From contig MFHJ01000036.1 in NCBI GenBank assembly GCA_001778545.1, forward strand, positions 3,226 through 11,664: a DNA stretch of 8,439 nucleotides, written 5' to 3'. Made by a program: the position numbers and the translations under genes. The stretch comes from Candidatus Giovannonibacteria bacterium RIFCSPHIGHO2_02_43_16. GTDB taxonomy: Bacteria; Patescibacteriota; Minisyncoccia; JACPKW01; UBA11713. Shown piece after piece: positions 1 through 4,908 of this stretch. Within the stretch, counting starts at the first letter, position 1. Each line of letters opens with the position of its first letter. The notes under the pieces were generated by a model, which searched no databases, was not told the origin of the DNA, and saw nothing but the letters and a program-made list of their open reading frames with translations.

Positions 1-263
1 AGCCTAAGATAAACATTTATCCTACGTTCTGGGGCAGCGTATTCTCGCTTGGCGAAGAGGCCACAATTCAATTTGCCATTTCGAGGAGCACGGTCGAAAA
101 GAGGAGCGCTAAATGTAAGATATCCCGCGATTACTCTGTCAGCTGCAGTGTCGCAAAAAATATAGAATTGCTTCCTCGTGAAGCTGTGGCTAAGCTTTTC
201 GATCTCCTGAAAAACGCAAAAAATGGCGGCGTAGTTTTGAAGCGGCCCGGAGTAATAATCTAA
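1..263 (+). CDS. C-terminal part of an unrecognised protein (5' end outside window)
   Basis: The third forward frame is open from the window edge to a TAA at 261-263 and gives 86 residues. No start codon is needed because the gene enters from the left. The visible part begins near PKINIYPTFWGS and ends near KRPGVII. It is mixed alpha/beta in character, contains three cysteines (one in CKISRD, one in VSCSV), and shows no transmembrane segment. I do not recognise a family. The next gene begins 21 nt downstream with its own SD and in the same orientation, so the two may share a transcript. The call rests only on an uninterrupted frame, the other two forward frames stopping almost at once, and the sensible spacing to the next gene. 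Confidence 0.55.
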   Translation, partial: PKINIYPTFWGSVFSLGEEATIQFAISRSTVEKRSAKCKISRDYSVSCSVAKNIELLPREAVAKLFDLLKNAKNGGVVLKRPGVII

Positions 264-284
264 GCAAATAGGAGGATTTTATCG

Positions 285-635
285 ATGAACCATGACAACG
301 TTTTCAGGCAAATGGTTGTTCTTGCGATAATGGCTGAGCTGTTTGCGAGCAACGGGGGTGATAAGTCTTTTATTTTCAAGATCAATGACGAGATAACTGG
401 CTTGATCGCCGGAATTCTTATGGGCATCAAAAGAAGCAGGCGTTTGTCTGTTGAATTGATCCGTGAAGTTAGTTCGAATAGGTCACAAGAGGCTATGTGT
501 TTGGCAGATCATCTGATTCAAAAGACTAAGGATTTCGGCGAAGAGCAATCCGCCAGGGAAGTCCAGGCAATGCTCTGGCTCGCTCTGCAAGAAGTTCATA
601 ACCGCTTTCGAAAGAGGGTTTATGGAAAAATCTGA
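285..635 (+). CDS. Hypothetical 116-aa protein, probably helical and soluble
   Basis: A 116-residue protein with a strong SD (AGGAGG at 270-275, 9 nt before ATG), which fixes the start. The sequence is largely helical. A hydrophobic stretch near residues 10-22 (VVLAIMAELFASN) and another at 37-47 (EITGLIAGILM) look like amphipathic core helices rather than clear membrane spans. A basic patch, KRSRR, follows at about 49-53, and the C-terminus is basic (NRFRKRVYGKI). I recognise no family. The reading frame overlaps the next small gene by 14 nt, which suggests translational coupling, and a hairpin terminator closes the pair. The small size, helical basic character and coupled partner would fit a regulatory or accessory pair, but nothing in the sequence demonstrates that. 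Confidence 0.7.
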   Translation: MNHDNVFRQMVVLAIMAELFASNGGDKSFIFKINDEITGLIAGILMGIKRSRRLSVELIREVSSNRSQEAMCLADHLIQKTKDFGEEQSAREVQAMLWLALQEVHNRFRKRVYGKI

Positions 636-801
636 ATGGGATAGGTTGAGTAGCTTGGAGAAGGATGCGTATTCTGATCGGCGGGAACTCCATAAATTTG
701 GGGATAAGACGAAGTGGCCGATTGAGCCAGATCCAGAGGATTACGTGAAAGGATCAATTGATTGGTCAAAAATCCCGTCAATTTTCGGCGACGGTTGGTA
801 A
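622..801 (+). CDS. Small acidic 59-aa protein overlapping the preceding gene
   Basis: This ORF of 59 codons plus stop starts inside the last codons of the 116-aa gene, overlapping it by 14 nt in another frame. A purine-rich GAGGG (614-618) precedes the ATG closely. The product starts MEKSEWDRL, is highly charged, has no hydrophobic segment, and carries a tryptophan/proline-rich acidic second half (KWPIEPDPEDYV near 31-42; final residues FGDGW). Support comes from the overlap typical of coupled operon partners, the SD-like sequence, and a terminator hairpin beginning 24 nt after the stop. I recognise no family. A coupled basic helical protein followed by a small acidic one resembles the architecture of some two-gene modules, such as antitoxin pairs or adaptors, but this is only an analogy. 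Confidence 0.5.
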   Translation: MEKSEWDRLSSLEKDAYSDRRELHKFGDKTKWPIEPDPEDYVKGSIDWSKIPSIFGDGW

Positions 802-825
802 ATTTCCCAACGAGGAACACAAATC

Positions 826-865
826 AAAAAGGCACGGCGGTCGCACAAGCAACCCCGGCCTTTTT
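826..865 (+). terminator. Rho-independent terminator after the two small genes
   Basis: The stem has an AAAAAGGC arm (826-833) pairing with GCCTTTTT (858-865). It continues inward as CGG/CCG and GGT/ACC with two single-base bulges, leaving a loop of about ten bases. The T run continues loosely to about 871. It lies between the stop at 801 and the purB start at 927, so it separates the two transcription units. Confidence 0.75.
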
Positions 866-926
866 ACTTTTGGTTTGATATTTGGTAGTGTTTGTTTGAA
901 ATTCGTTACCAATTTAAGGAGGATTT

Positions 927-2240
927 ATGTTGCCAAGATATACTTTGCCGGAAATGCGGAAACTGTGGTCCGAAGAAACGAAGTTTGGAACGTGGCTCAA
1001 TGTGGAATTGGCGATGATCCGAGCGCGCATAAACCCAGAGCTTTTTGGCATTGCGCAGAAAATCGAGAAGTACGCAAAATTTGATCTTAATCGTATCGCG
1101 GAACTCGAAGAGATTTACGAGCACGACATGATAGCATTCGTGGAGTGCGTTCAGGAATCATTGAAGGATACGGAGGTCAGAGAGTGGGCACACGAAATCC
1201 ACAAAGGACTCACTTCATATGACGTAGAAGATCCGGCCTTGATTCTCATTTTGCGTCAGGCTTGCATATACATCATTGAGGAAATAGACAAACTGGGCGA
1301 TGCGTTGAGAAAAAAGGCCAGTGAGCACAAAGATATGCTGATGATTGCCAGAACGCACGGCCAATTTGCGGAGCCAGATACTTTCGGCCGACTCTTGAAA
1401 GTTTTCGAGGAAGCTATTATGCGCAGTAGTATACGGCTTACAAATGTTCTTGAGGATGAACTTGCTGAAGCCAAAATTTCCGGAGCGGTGGGAAATTATG
1501 CTGGCATGGATCCCTTACTCGAGGCAAAAGCACTTGGATTTCTTGGTTTAAAACCTGCCAGAGCAGAGACGCAAATTTTGCAACGCGATCGGCATGCCGC
1601 CTTTCTTTGCGCATTAGCGTTGGCAGCTTCATCTATAGGGCAGATGGCAAAGACTTTCTGGCAGATGATGAGATCTGACGTCGGTGAGTTGCAAGAGCCG
1701 AGGAAGCCGAAACAAAGAGGATCTGCAGCAATGGCCCACAAAATCAACCCTATAAAGACAGAGCAACTCTTTGGTTTATCTCGCCTTGTTCGCGTATACG
1801 CCCATGTTGCGATGGAAGATATCGAGACAATAGAATGCAGAGAAATTTCTCAGTCAAGCGTTGAGCGGCACATTTTTCCAGACGCAACTTCGCTGGTCCA
1901 CTATATGGCTCGTCGCGCCACGACTTTGGTAAGAGACCTTGTTGTTTTCGAGGACAAAATGGCTGATAACTTGGAACAAAGCACCTTTGGCGTTTGGGCG
2001 AGCCAGCGCATTAGGAATGCGCTTATGGATTCGGGAGTTCCGTATTCAGAAGCATACGAATTCATCCAGGCGGCTTGCTTCGAAGCGGTGAAAACTAAAA
2101 CCCCATTGAAAAGAATTTTGTTTGGGAAAAACGTGGGCGAGAGAAAGTTCAAAGATATTCTTACAAACCTTACGGTTGCCAAGTGTTTCAATGCCTACGA
2201 TTATGTGGCTGCTGGTGTTGCTCACACCTTCCGCGACTGA
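927..2240 (+). CDS. purB: Adenylosuccinate lyase (PurB)
   Basis: The cytosolic enzyme converts adenylosuccinate to AMP plus fumarate, and in de novo purine synthesis SAICAR to AICAR. At 437 residues it has normal length. AAGGAGG at 916-922 fixes the start. Family landmarks in order: an N-terminal RYTLPEMRKLW; EHDMIAF (His67); HKGLTSYDV (92-100); ARTHGQFAEP with the general-acid His144; KISGAVGNYAGMDP (183-196); QILQRDRHA (216-224); the mobile signature loop GSAAMAHKINP (265-275); and ISQSSVER (307-314). The loop keeps the presumed catalytic Ser266 and Lys272. It departs from the usual GSSxMPxKxNP by losing the second Ser and the Pro. QRDRH and the overall layout favour PurB over argininosuccinate lyase or fumarase. 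The gene is a single unit between two terminators. A weak TTGATA at 875-880 is the only promoter hint, with no good -10. Confidence 0.93.
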   Translation: MLPRYTLPEMRKLWSEETKFGTWLNVELAMIRARINPELFGIAQKIEKYAKFDLNRIAELEEIYEHDMIAFVECVQESLKDTEVREWAHEIHKGLTSYDVEDPALILILRQACIYIIEEIDKLGDALRKKASEHKDMLMIARTHGQFAEPDTFGRLLKVFEEAIMRSSIRLTNVLEDELAEAKISGAVGNYAGMDPLLEAKALGFLGLKPARAETQILQRDRHAAFLCALALAASSIGQMAKTFWQMMRSDVGELQEPRKPKQRGSAAMAHKINPIKTEQLFGLSRLVRVYAHVAMEDIETIECREISQSSVERHIFPDATSLVHYMARRATTLVRDLVVFEDKMADNLEQSTFGVWASQRIRNALMDSGVPYSEAYEFIQAACFEAVKTKTPLKRILFGKNVGERKFKDILTNLTVAKCFNAYDYVAAGVAHTFRD

Positions 2241-2247
2241 TAAATCG

Positions 2248-2281
2248 AAAAGGCCCGGACTTAACATCCGCGGCCTTTTTT
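2248..2281. terminator. Strong hairpin terminator between convergent purB and peroxiredoxin genes
   Basis: AAAAGGCCCGGA (2248-2259) pairs with TCCG (2267-2270) and GGCCTTTT (2272-2279). There is one bulged C and a 7-nt loop, and six T's follow from 2276. It sits 8 nt after the purB stop. On the minus strand the hairpin is followed by four T's and begins just after the peroxiredoxin stop at 2295, so it could end both convergent transcripts. It is a clear rho-independent terminator for purB; action on the minus strand is inferred. Confidence 0.88.
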
Positions 2282-2294
2282 AATTTCTGAAAAT

Positions 2295-2882
2295 CTATTT
2301 ATTTAATTGTTTATAAACTTTCCCGGTGTGTTTGATGCCTTTCTCGAGCACGTCCGCGCCTTCGTCCCAAGACGCGGGGCAGACTTTGCCTGGGTGTTCT
2401 TCGGCGAATTTAATCGCGCGGAGCATTCGGACGACCTCGCCCGCTGAGCGGCCAATTGGGTCGGCGACAATGTATGAGGCGCGCAGAGTTCCCTCGGGAT
2501 TGATGATAAAGCAGGCGCGTTGCGCCATGCCAATTTCTTCATCGTAGATTCCGAGTTCGCGGGAAAATTTCCCATTATGGTCCGCCGCCATTTTATACTT
2601 AAATCCTTTCAATAATTCCTCCATTTCTATCCAGGCTTTATGCGTATAGACGGTATCAGTGGAGACGGATACGATTTCCGCCTTTAGTTTTTCAAAATCC
2701 GCTCCCCTTCGGTTTATATCCAAAAGTTCAGTCGGGCAGACGAAAGTGAAGTCGGCCGGATAGAAGAATAAAACAAGCCAACGCCCGCGAAAATCTTCGT
2801 TAGTGATTTTTTCCACTTCGTCCCGTCTAGGATTGTAGGCCTCGAGCGAGAAATGGGGGAACTTTTTATCTACCTGCGCCAT
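2295..2882 (-). CDS. Typical 2-Cys peroxiredoxin (AhpC/Prx1 family)
   Basis: A thiol peroxidase that reduces H2O2, organic peroxides or peroxynitrite in the cytosol. The thioredoxin-fold protein is 195 aa, normal for AhpC/Prx1. The active-site segment FYPADFTFVCPTEL (40-53) contains the peroxidatic Cys49 with the PxxxTxxC signature. The active-site arginine is probably Arg123 (QRACFIINPEG). The resolving Cys168 lies in KVCPASW near the C-terminus, the typical 2-Cys arrangement. I see no GGLG motif or C-terminal YF extension, which suggests a form resistant to hyperoxidation. No AhpF or other reductase is nearby, so the electron donor is unknown. No SD precedes the ATG; a TATAAT lies exactly six bases upstream, so the mRNA is probably leaderless. 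It diverges from the membrane-anchored gene at 2900. The family is certain; the gene name (ahpC, prx, bcp-like) is not. Confidence 0.93.
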   Translation of the reverse strand: MAQVDKKFPHFSLEAYNPRRDEVEKITNEDFRGRWLVLFFYPADFTFVCPTELLDINRRGADFEKLKAEIVSVSTDTVYTHKAWIEMEELLKGFKYKMAADHNGKFSRELGIYDEEIGMAQRACFIINPEGTLRASYIVADPIGRSAGEVVRMLRAIKFAEEHPGKVCPASWDEGADVLEKGIKHTGKVYKQLNK

Positions 2883-2887
2883 GGTGG

Positions 2888-2893
2888 TATTAT
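2888..2893 (+). promoter_or_regulatory. -10 box of the divergent membrane-protein gene, overlapping the peroxiredoxin -10
   Basis: TATTAT (2888-2893) stands six bases before the ATG at 2900. It shares five of its six base pairs with the opposing TATAAT of the peroxiredoxin promoter. No SD precedes this ATG. No clear -35 is visible at the expected position (about 2865-2870 reads TTTATC). A leaderless start is inferred. Confidence 0.5.
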
Positions 2894-2918
2894 AAGCTAA
2901 TGATTAAAAATGTTGCAA
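2889..2918 (-). promoter_or_regulatory. Promoter of the peroxiredoxin gene, predicted leaderless
   Basis: On the minus strand, TTGCAA (2918-2913), an 18-bp spacer and a perfect TATAAT (2894-2889) stand six bases before the ATG whose A is at 2882. The usual start point, about seven bases after the -10, falls on that A. No SD is present. The -35 lies inside the coding start of the divergent gene. Confidence 0.7.
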
Positions 2919-3643
2919 TTTTCCTGCTTCTTGTAATTATTGCCGGTGGCATGTGGTTTTATCTGAAAAATCCCGGCAAGGAAGAGTATAAGCAAGAAGC
3001 TACGCAAACTCCCTCCGCGAGCCAGGAGCGCAACTTTCCTGCAGGTTTTTCGGCACAGGGGCTTAAGGAAAAGGAGCTGGATACAAATAACGATGGCAAA
3101 AAAGAACTTTTATTAACCAGCCTCGACGCATCCGGCCCGCACGCGATTTTGGCAGATCCTTTGGACAATACCAAAGCGCTTTCTAATATTTTTAATTTTC
3201 CGCAGAACGGATTTTCAGAAGAATTTTCATTCAAGTCTGGAGAGGCTCCGGAGATCGACCAGACTATGGATTTAAACGCCAATGGCAGGGAAGAATTAGT
3301 TTTTGATCTAAAAGATTATGGCGCTTATACGACGACATACGGAGTTGTAATATTTTCCGGAGGAAAATTAGACTGGCTTATGCTCGAAGAAAAGGACGGC
3401 AAAAGCCGCCCGGCCATTTTTCGCGATGGGGCTTCGGTCAGGACCGCAAACGTTTTTAAGATACTTTCAGATGAAAAAGCTTGGGTGGAGGTTTCCGGGG
3501 CGGGGGACAATGAAGGAAATTGGACTTGGGAAGTCTCTGCATATAAATGGAATGGCACGAAATATATTTATAATTCTGAGCTTTCTGCAAAAATCCGCTC
3601 CGAACAGCCTAAAAAAATCATCGATGGCCAACCGGTTTTCTAG
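2900..3643 (+). CDS. Membrane-anchored extracytoplasmic protein with FG-GAP/VCBS-like motifs
   Basis: A 247-aa protein with an N-terminal signal-anchor (about residues 4-22, VAIFLLLVIIAGGMWFYL) preceded by a lysine. A polar linker (about 25-48) and a beta-rich domain follow, predicted to lie outside the cytoplasm. Two acidic loops, DTNNDGKKELLL (61-72) and DLNANGREELVFD (124-136), match the DxNxDGxxEL pattern of calcium-binding FG-GAP/VCBS beta-propeller or EF-like loops. Later segments (GVVIFSGGKLDWL, YKWNGTKYIYNS) resemble propeller strand pairs. There is no lipobox cysteine. Only about three blades' worth of sequence is present, so it is a partial or small propeller, or a divergent relative. 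A binding or surface role is plausible but not shown. It diverges from the peroxiredoxin with no SD and a probable leaderless start. Its last codons (DGQPVF, stop) form part of a direct repeat that recurs at 4354. Confidence 0.75.
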   Translation: MIKNVAIFLLLVIIAGGMWFYLKNPGKEEYKQEATQTPSASQERNFPAGFSAQGLKEKELDTNNDGKKELLLTSLDASGPHAILADPLDNTKALSNIFNFPQNGFSEEFSFKSGEAPEIDQTMDLNANGREELVFDLKDYGAYTTTYGVVIFSGGKLDWLMLEEKDGKSRPAIFRDGASVRTANVFKILSDEKAWVEVSGAGDNEGNWTWEVSAYKWNGTKYIYNSELSAKIRSEQPKKIIDGQPVF

Positions 3644-3655
3644 GCTTAGTTGACT
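3623..3655 (+). repeat. Direct repeat copy 1: gene-end plus promoter segment
   Basis: GATGGCCAACCGGTTTT (3623-3639) recurs as GATAGCCAACCGGTTTT at 4354-4370 (16 of 17 identical). In both copies AGTTGACT, the -35 region of the next gene, follows within a few bases. This copy encodes the final DGQPVF of the 2900-3643 gene and its stop. The core contains the palindrome AACCGGTT. Confidence 0.7.
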
Positions 3656-3677
3656 TTTCTAGACCATTTGGTATTAT
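3650..3677 (+). promoter_or_regulatory. Promoter of the 170-aa hypothetical gene
   Basis: TTGACT (3650-3655), a 16-bp spacer and TATTAT (3672-3677). An alternative -10 reading is TATAGT at 3675-3680 with a 19-bp spacer. The predicted start is near 3684-3687, giving a leader of about 30 nt that carries a good SD. This differs from the leaderless genes nearby. Confidence 0.65.
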
Positions 3678-3716
3678 AGTTTAAAATTAGGTCATCAATC
3701 TTACAAGGAGTTAATT

Positions 3717-4229
3717 ATGGATAGTTTAACTTTGCTTTCTCCAATGGAATGTCAGAAGCGGATTTGCTGTGACATGAGAGTTTTGGGATATGCCGATTGG
3801 AAGGATTGTTTGATGCAGACGATTAAGCTCTCGCAGCCTTGGGCAAGAATCTGTGGGGGAGCGGAAGTCCCACTGCTTACTTACCTGCATAAAGAGGCAG
3901 AAGTAAATGGAACCAGCTTCGAGCGCTGTATCGTGAATACTTTTCTGAGCAGGGGTTACGTTTTGGAGGAGCTCGAAGTAGAATTTACGAATCCCGAGCA
4001 AGTTAAGTGGGGACGATCTATTTGGCAGAAAGATTACCCGTATCCGGATAAAATGGATGAAGACGATGATCCTCGCTGTTCCCCACAACTCTATTATGCC
4101 AAGTTCAGGACTGAACATTCTGGCGAGCAGACCTTTTGCCTTTACTCAACTCAGATGTTCATGAGCGGGGGCATCCTAATCCATAAGACTGTCGTTTTTC
4201 ACAAGGTGGTTTTTCCCCCACCACGCTAA
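3717..4229 (+). CDS. Hypothetical 170-aa protein in a self-contained promoter-terminator unit
   Basis: The start is set by CAAGGAG (3704-3710), 6 nt before the ATG. The product is soluble-looking with seven cysteines, including CCDMRVLGYADWKDC (18-32) and ARICGGAEVP (43-52). An acidic stretch KMDEDDDPRCSPQ (about 111-123) follows a W/Y/P-rich segment (WQKDYPYP). The second half is beta-like (LEELEVEF, YYAKFRTEH, TFCLYSTQMF, GGILIHKTVVFHKVVF), ending in PPPR. The cysteines do not form an obvious zinc-finger spacing. I recognise no family. The gene has its own promoter, SD and hairpin terminator and is flanked by direct repeats, so it looks like a single accessory unit. A 130-codon frame opposite it is treated as a shadow, because only the plus strand has SD, promoter and terminator in the right order. 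Confidence 0.75.
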   Translation: MDSLTLLSPMECQKRICCDMRVLGYADWKDCLMQTIKLSQPWARICGGAEVPLLTYLHKEAEVNGTSFERCIVNTFLSRGYVLEELEVEFTNPEQVKWGRSIWQKDYPYPDKMDEDDDPRCSPQLYYAKFRTEHSGEQTFCLYSTQMFMSGGILIHKTVVFHKVVFPPPR

Positions 4230-4249
4230 GCGAAAAAGTAGACGAAAGA

Positions 4250-4290
4250 GAAGCCGAGATGTACGTATGTGCGTCTCGGCTTCAACTTTT
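4250..4290 (+). terminator. Hairpin terminator after the 170-aa gene
   Basis: A perfect 10-bp stem, GAAGCCGAGA (4250-4259) with TCTCGGCTTC (4274-4283), encloses a 14-nt loop. It is followed by AACTTTTAAACTTT, a broken T tract. It starts 20 nt after the stop codon. The imperfect T run makes efficiency uncertain. Confidence 0.72.
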
Positions 4291-4307
4291 AAACTTTAAA
4301 TTCGTGT

Positions 4308-4339
4308 GCCAATTATTATGCTATAGCTGAATAATTGGC
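4308..4339. repeat. 32-bp nested palindrome in the intergenic region
   Basis: GCCAATTATT (4308-4317) and AATAATTGGC (4330-4339) are perfect inverted 10-bp arms. The 12-bp centre holds a second palindrome, GCTATAGC (4320-4327). The last GGC is shared with an overlapping inverted repeat, GGCTAT (4337-4342)/ATAGCC (4355-4360). It lies in the 217-bp gap at 4230-4446, after one terminator and 36 bp upstream of the next -35. It could be an operator, a recombination site or a decayed mobile-element end. It does not have the G/C-stem-plus-T-run form of a terminator. Confidence 0.6.
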
Positions 4340-4353
4340 TATTTGAAGTTAAG

Positions 4354-4381
4354 GATAGCCAACCGGTTTTTTGAGTTGACT
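4354..4381 (+). repeat. Direct repeat copy 2: gene-end remnant plus promoter segment
   Basis: GATAGCCAACCGGTTTT (4354-4370) matches 3623-3639 with one mismatch and leads within five bases into GTTGACT. Read in the same phase as copy 1 it would encode DSQPVF then TGA, against DGQPVF then TAG. It therefore looks like a duplicated 3' end of the 2900-3643 gene. No homology is visible upstream of the GAT. Confidence 0.68.
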
Positions 4382-4405
4382 GTTCATTAATAATCGTGCT
4401 ACAAT
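4376..4405 (+). promoter_or_regulatory. Promoter of the 125-aa hypothetical gene
   Basis: TTGACT (4376-4381), an 18-bp spacer and TACAAT (4400-4405), both close to consensus. The predicted start is near 4412, giving a leader of about 35 nt with a near-perfect SD. The -35 is part of repeat copy 2. Confidence 0.75.
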
Positions 4406-4446
4406 TATTCTGATTTAAAGTTCATAAAAACCCATGGAGGTGAGAT

Positions 4447-4824
4447 ATGTTTTTGGTTCTAACAACTGCAGCCGAACATTGTTGCTTAAAGGAAAGGGCA
4501 ACGCCCTGGTTAATTACAGAAAGTGCTGTCAATGCACTTCGTTTTGCGCGCAGAGCTGGCCGCGACCAATATAGTAGCGATATAGGCGAGATTTTTATTT
4601 ATCGAATGGCTCGGGAGCTACCGTTTGGTGGGCCTTACGATATGATGGAGAAGACGGATAGAAAAGATGGTGCGAGAATTGTCTTCCTGGCTCGCCAGAC
4701 TTTTTTTCGTGCAGGGGTAAGAGAATGGACTAAGGAAAAATACTACGGTGATCCCGAAATTGCACGAGCTCAAAGTATACTCGATGGTGAAGCTCAAGAA
4801 AAAGCTCTCACGAATGCGAAGTAG
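4447..4824 (+). CDS. Hypothetical 125-aa protein in a second promoter-terminator unit
   Basis: GGAGGTGA (4436-4443), one of the best SD sequences in the window, fixes the ATG. The product begins MFLVLTTAAEHCC, where the hydrophobic run is too short and too early broken to be a convincing signal peptide. It continues as a basic, mostly helical protein: residues about 22-40 (LITESAVNALRFARRAGRD) and 48-58 (EIFIYRMAREL) look amphipathic. A GGPYDMMEKTDRKDGARIV loop and a charged helical C-terminal third follow (WTKEKYYGDPEIARAQSILDGEAQEKALTNAK). I recognise no family. It shares with the 170-aa gene the same repeat-plus-promoter upstream and its own hairpin downstream, but the two proteins do not look alike. 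It is probably expressed alone, because a strong hairpin separates it from zwf. Confidence 0.72.
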   Translation: MFLVLTTAAEHCCLKERATPWLITESAVNALRFARRAGRDQYSSDIGEIFIYRMARELPFGGPYDMMEKTDRKDGARIVFLARQTFFRAGVREWTKEKYYGDPEIARAQSILDGEAQEKALTNAK

Positions 4825-4838
4825 AGAGTGTATCGAAA

Positions 4839-4881
4839 CGCCCGCCGAAGGTTATGGAACCGACGGCGGGCGGACTTGTTT
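4839..4881 (+). terminator. Long GC-rich hairpin terminator before zwf
   Basis: CGCCCGCCG (4839-4847) pairs perfectly with CGGCGGGCG (4864-4872). Inside, GGTT (4850-4853) pairs with AACC (4858-4861) around ATGG, so there are two stacked stems. The following tract is GACTTGTTTT, only moderately T-rich. It starts 14 nt after the stop and overlaps the likely zwf -35. Confidence 0.75.
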
Positions 4882-4903
4882 TGAGTGACAAGAAGGTTAG
4901 AAT
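4876..4903 (+). promoter_or_regulatory. Likely promoter of the zwf-gnd-rsmI-rsmE run
   Basis: TTGTTT (4876-4881), a 16-bp spacer and TAGAAT (4898-4903), only five bases before the zwf ATG. A leaderless mRNA is the simple reading. The alternative is SD-led initiation from AGAAGG (4891-4896), but that is 12 nt from the ATG and would need a promoter inside or before the terminator hairpin. Confidence 0.5.
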
Positions 4904-4908
4904 AAGTT

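Noticed and set aside
758..1084. A 108-codon plus-strand frame running across the terminator into purB
   Set aside because: It crosses a strong terminator and overlaps the well-supported PurB N-terminus in another frame. Its start has no SD.
3352..3366. Inverted repeat TTTTCC/GGAAAA inside the membrane-anchored gene
   Set aside because: Arms of six bases are too short to be informative, and there is no T run or boundary position.
3687..3716. Riboswitch or attenuator leader before the 170-aa gene (and likewise 4412-4446)
   Set aside because: The predicted leaders are only about 30-35 nt, too short for an aptamer plus expression platform, and no hairpin is seen in them.
3726..4118. A 130-codon frame on the minus strand opposite the 170-aa gene
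   Set aside because: It has no promoter, SD or terminator in its orientation, while the plus strand has all three, correctly spaced.
4839..4872. The long GC-rich hairpin as an integron attC site or transposon end
   Set aside because: No RYYYAAC/GTRRRRY-type core sites or target duplications are visible. Its position just after a stop codon and the following TTGTTTT fit a terminator.
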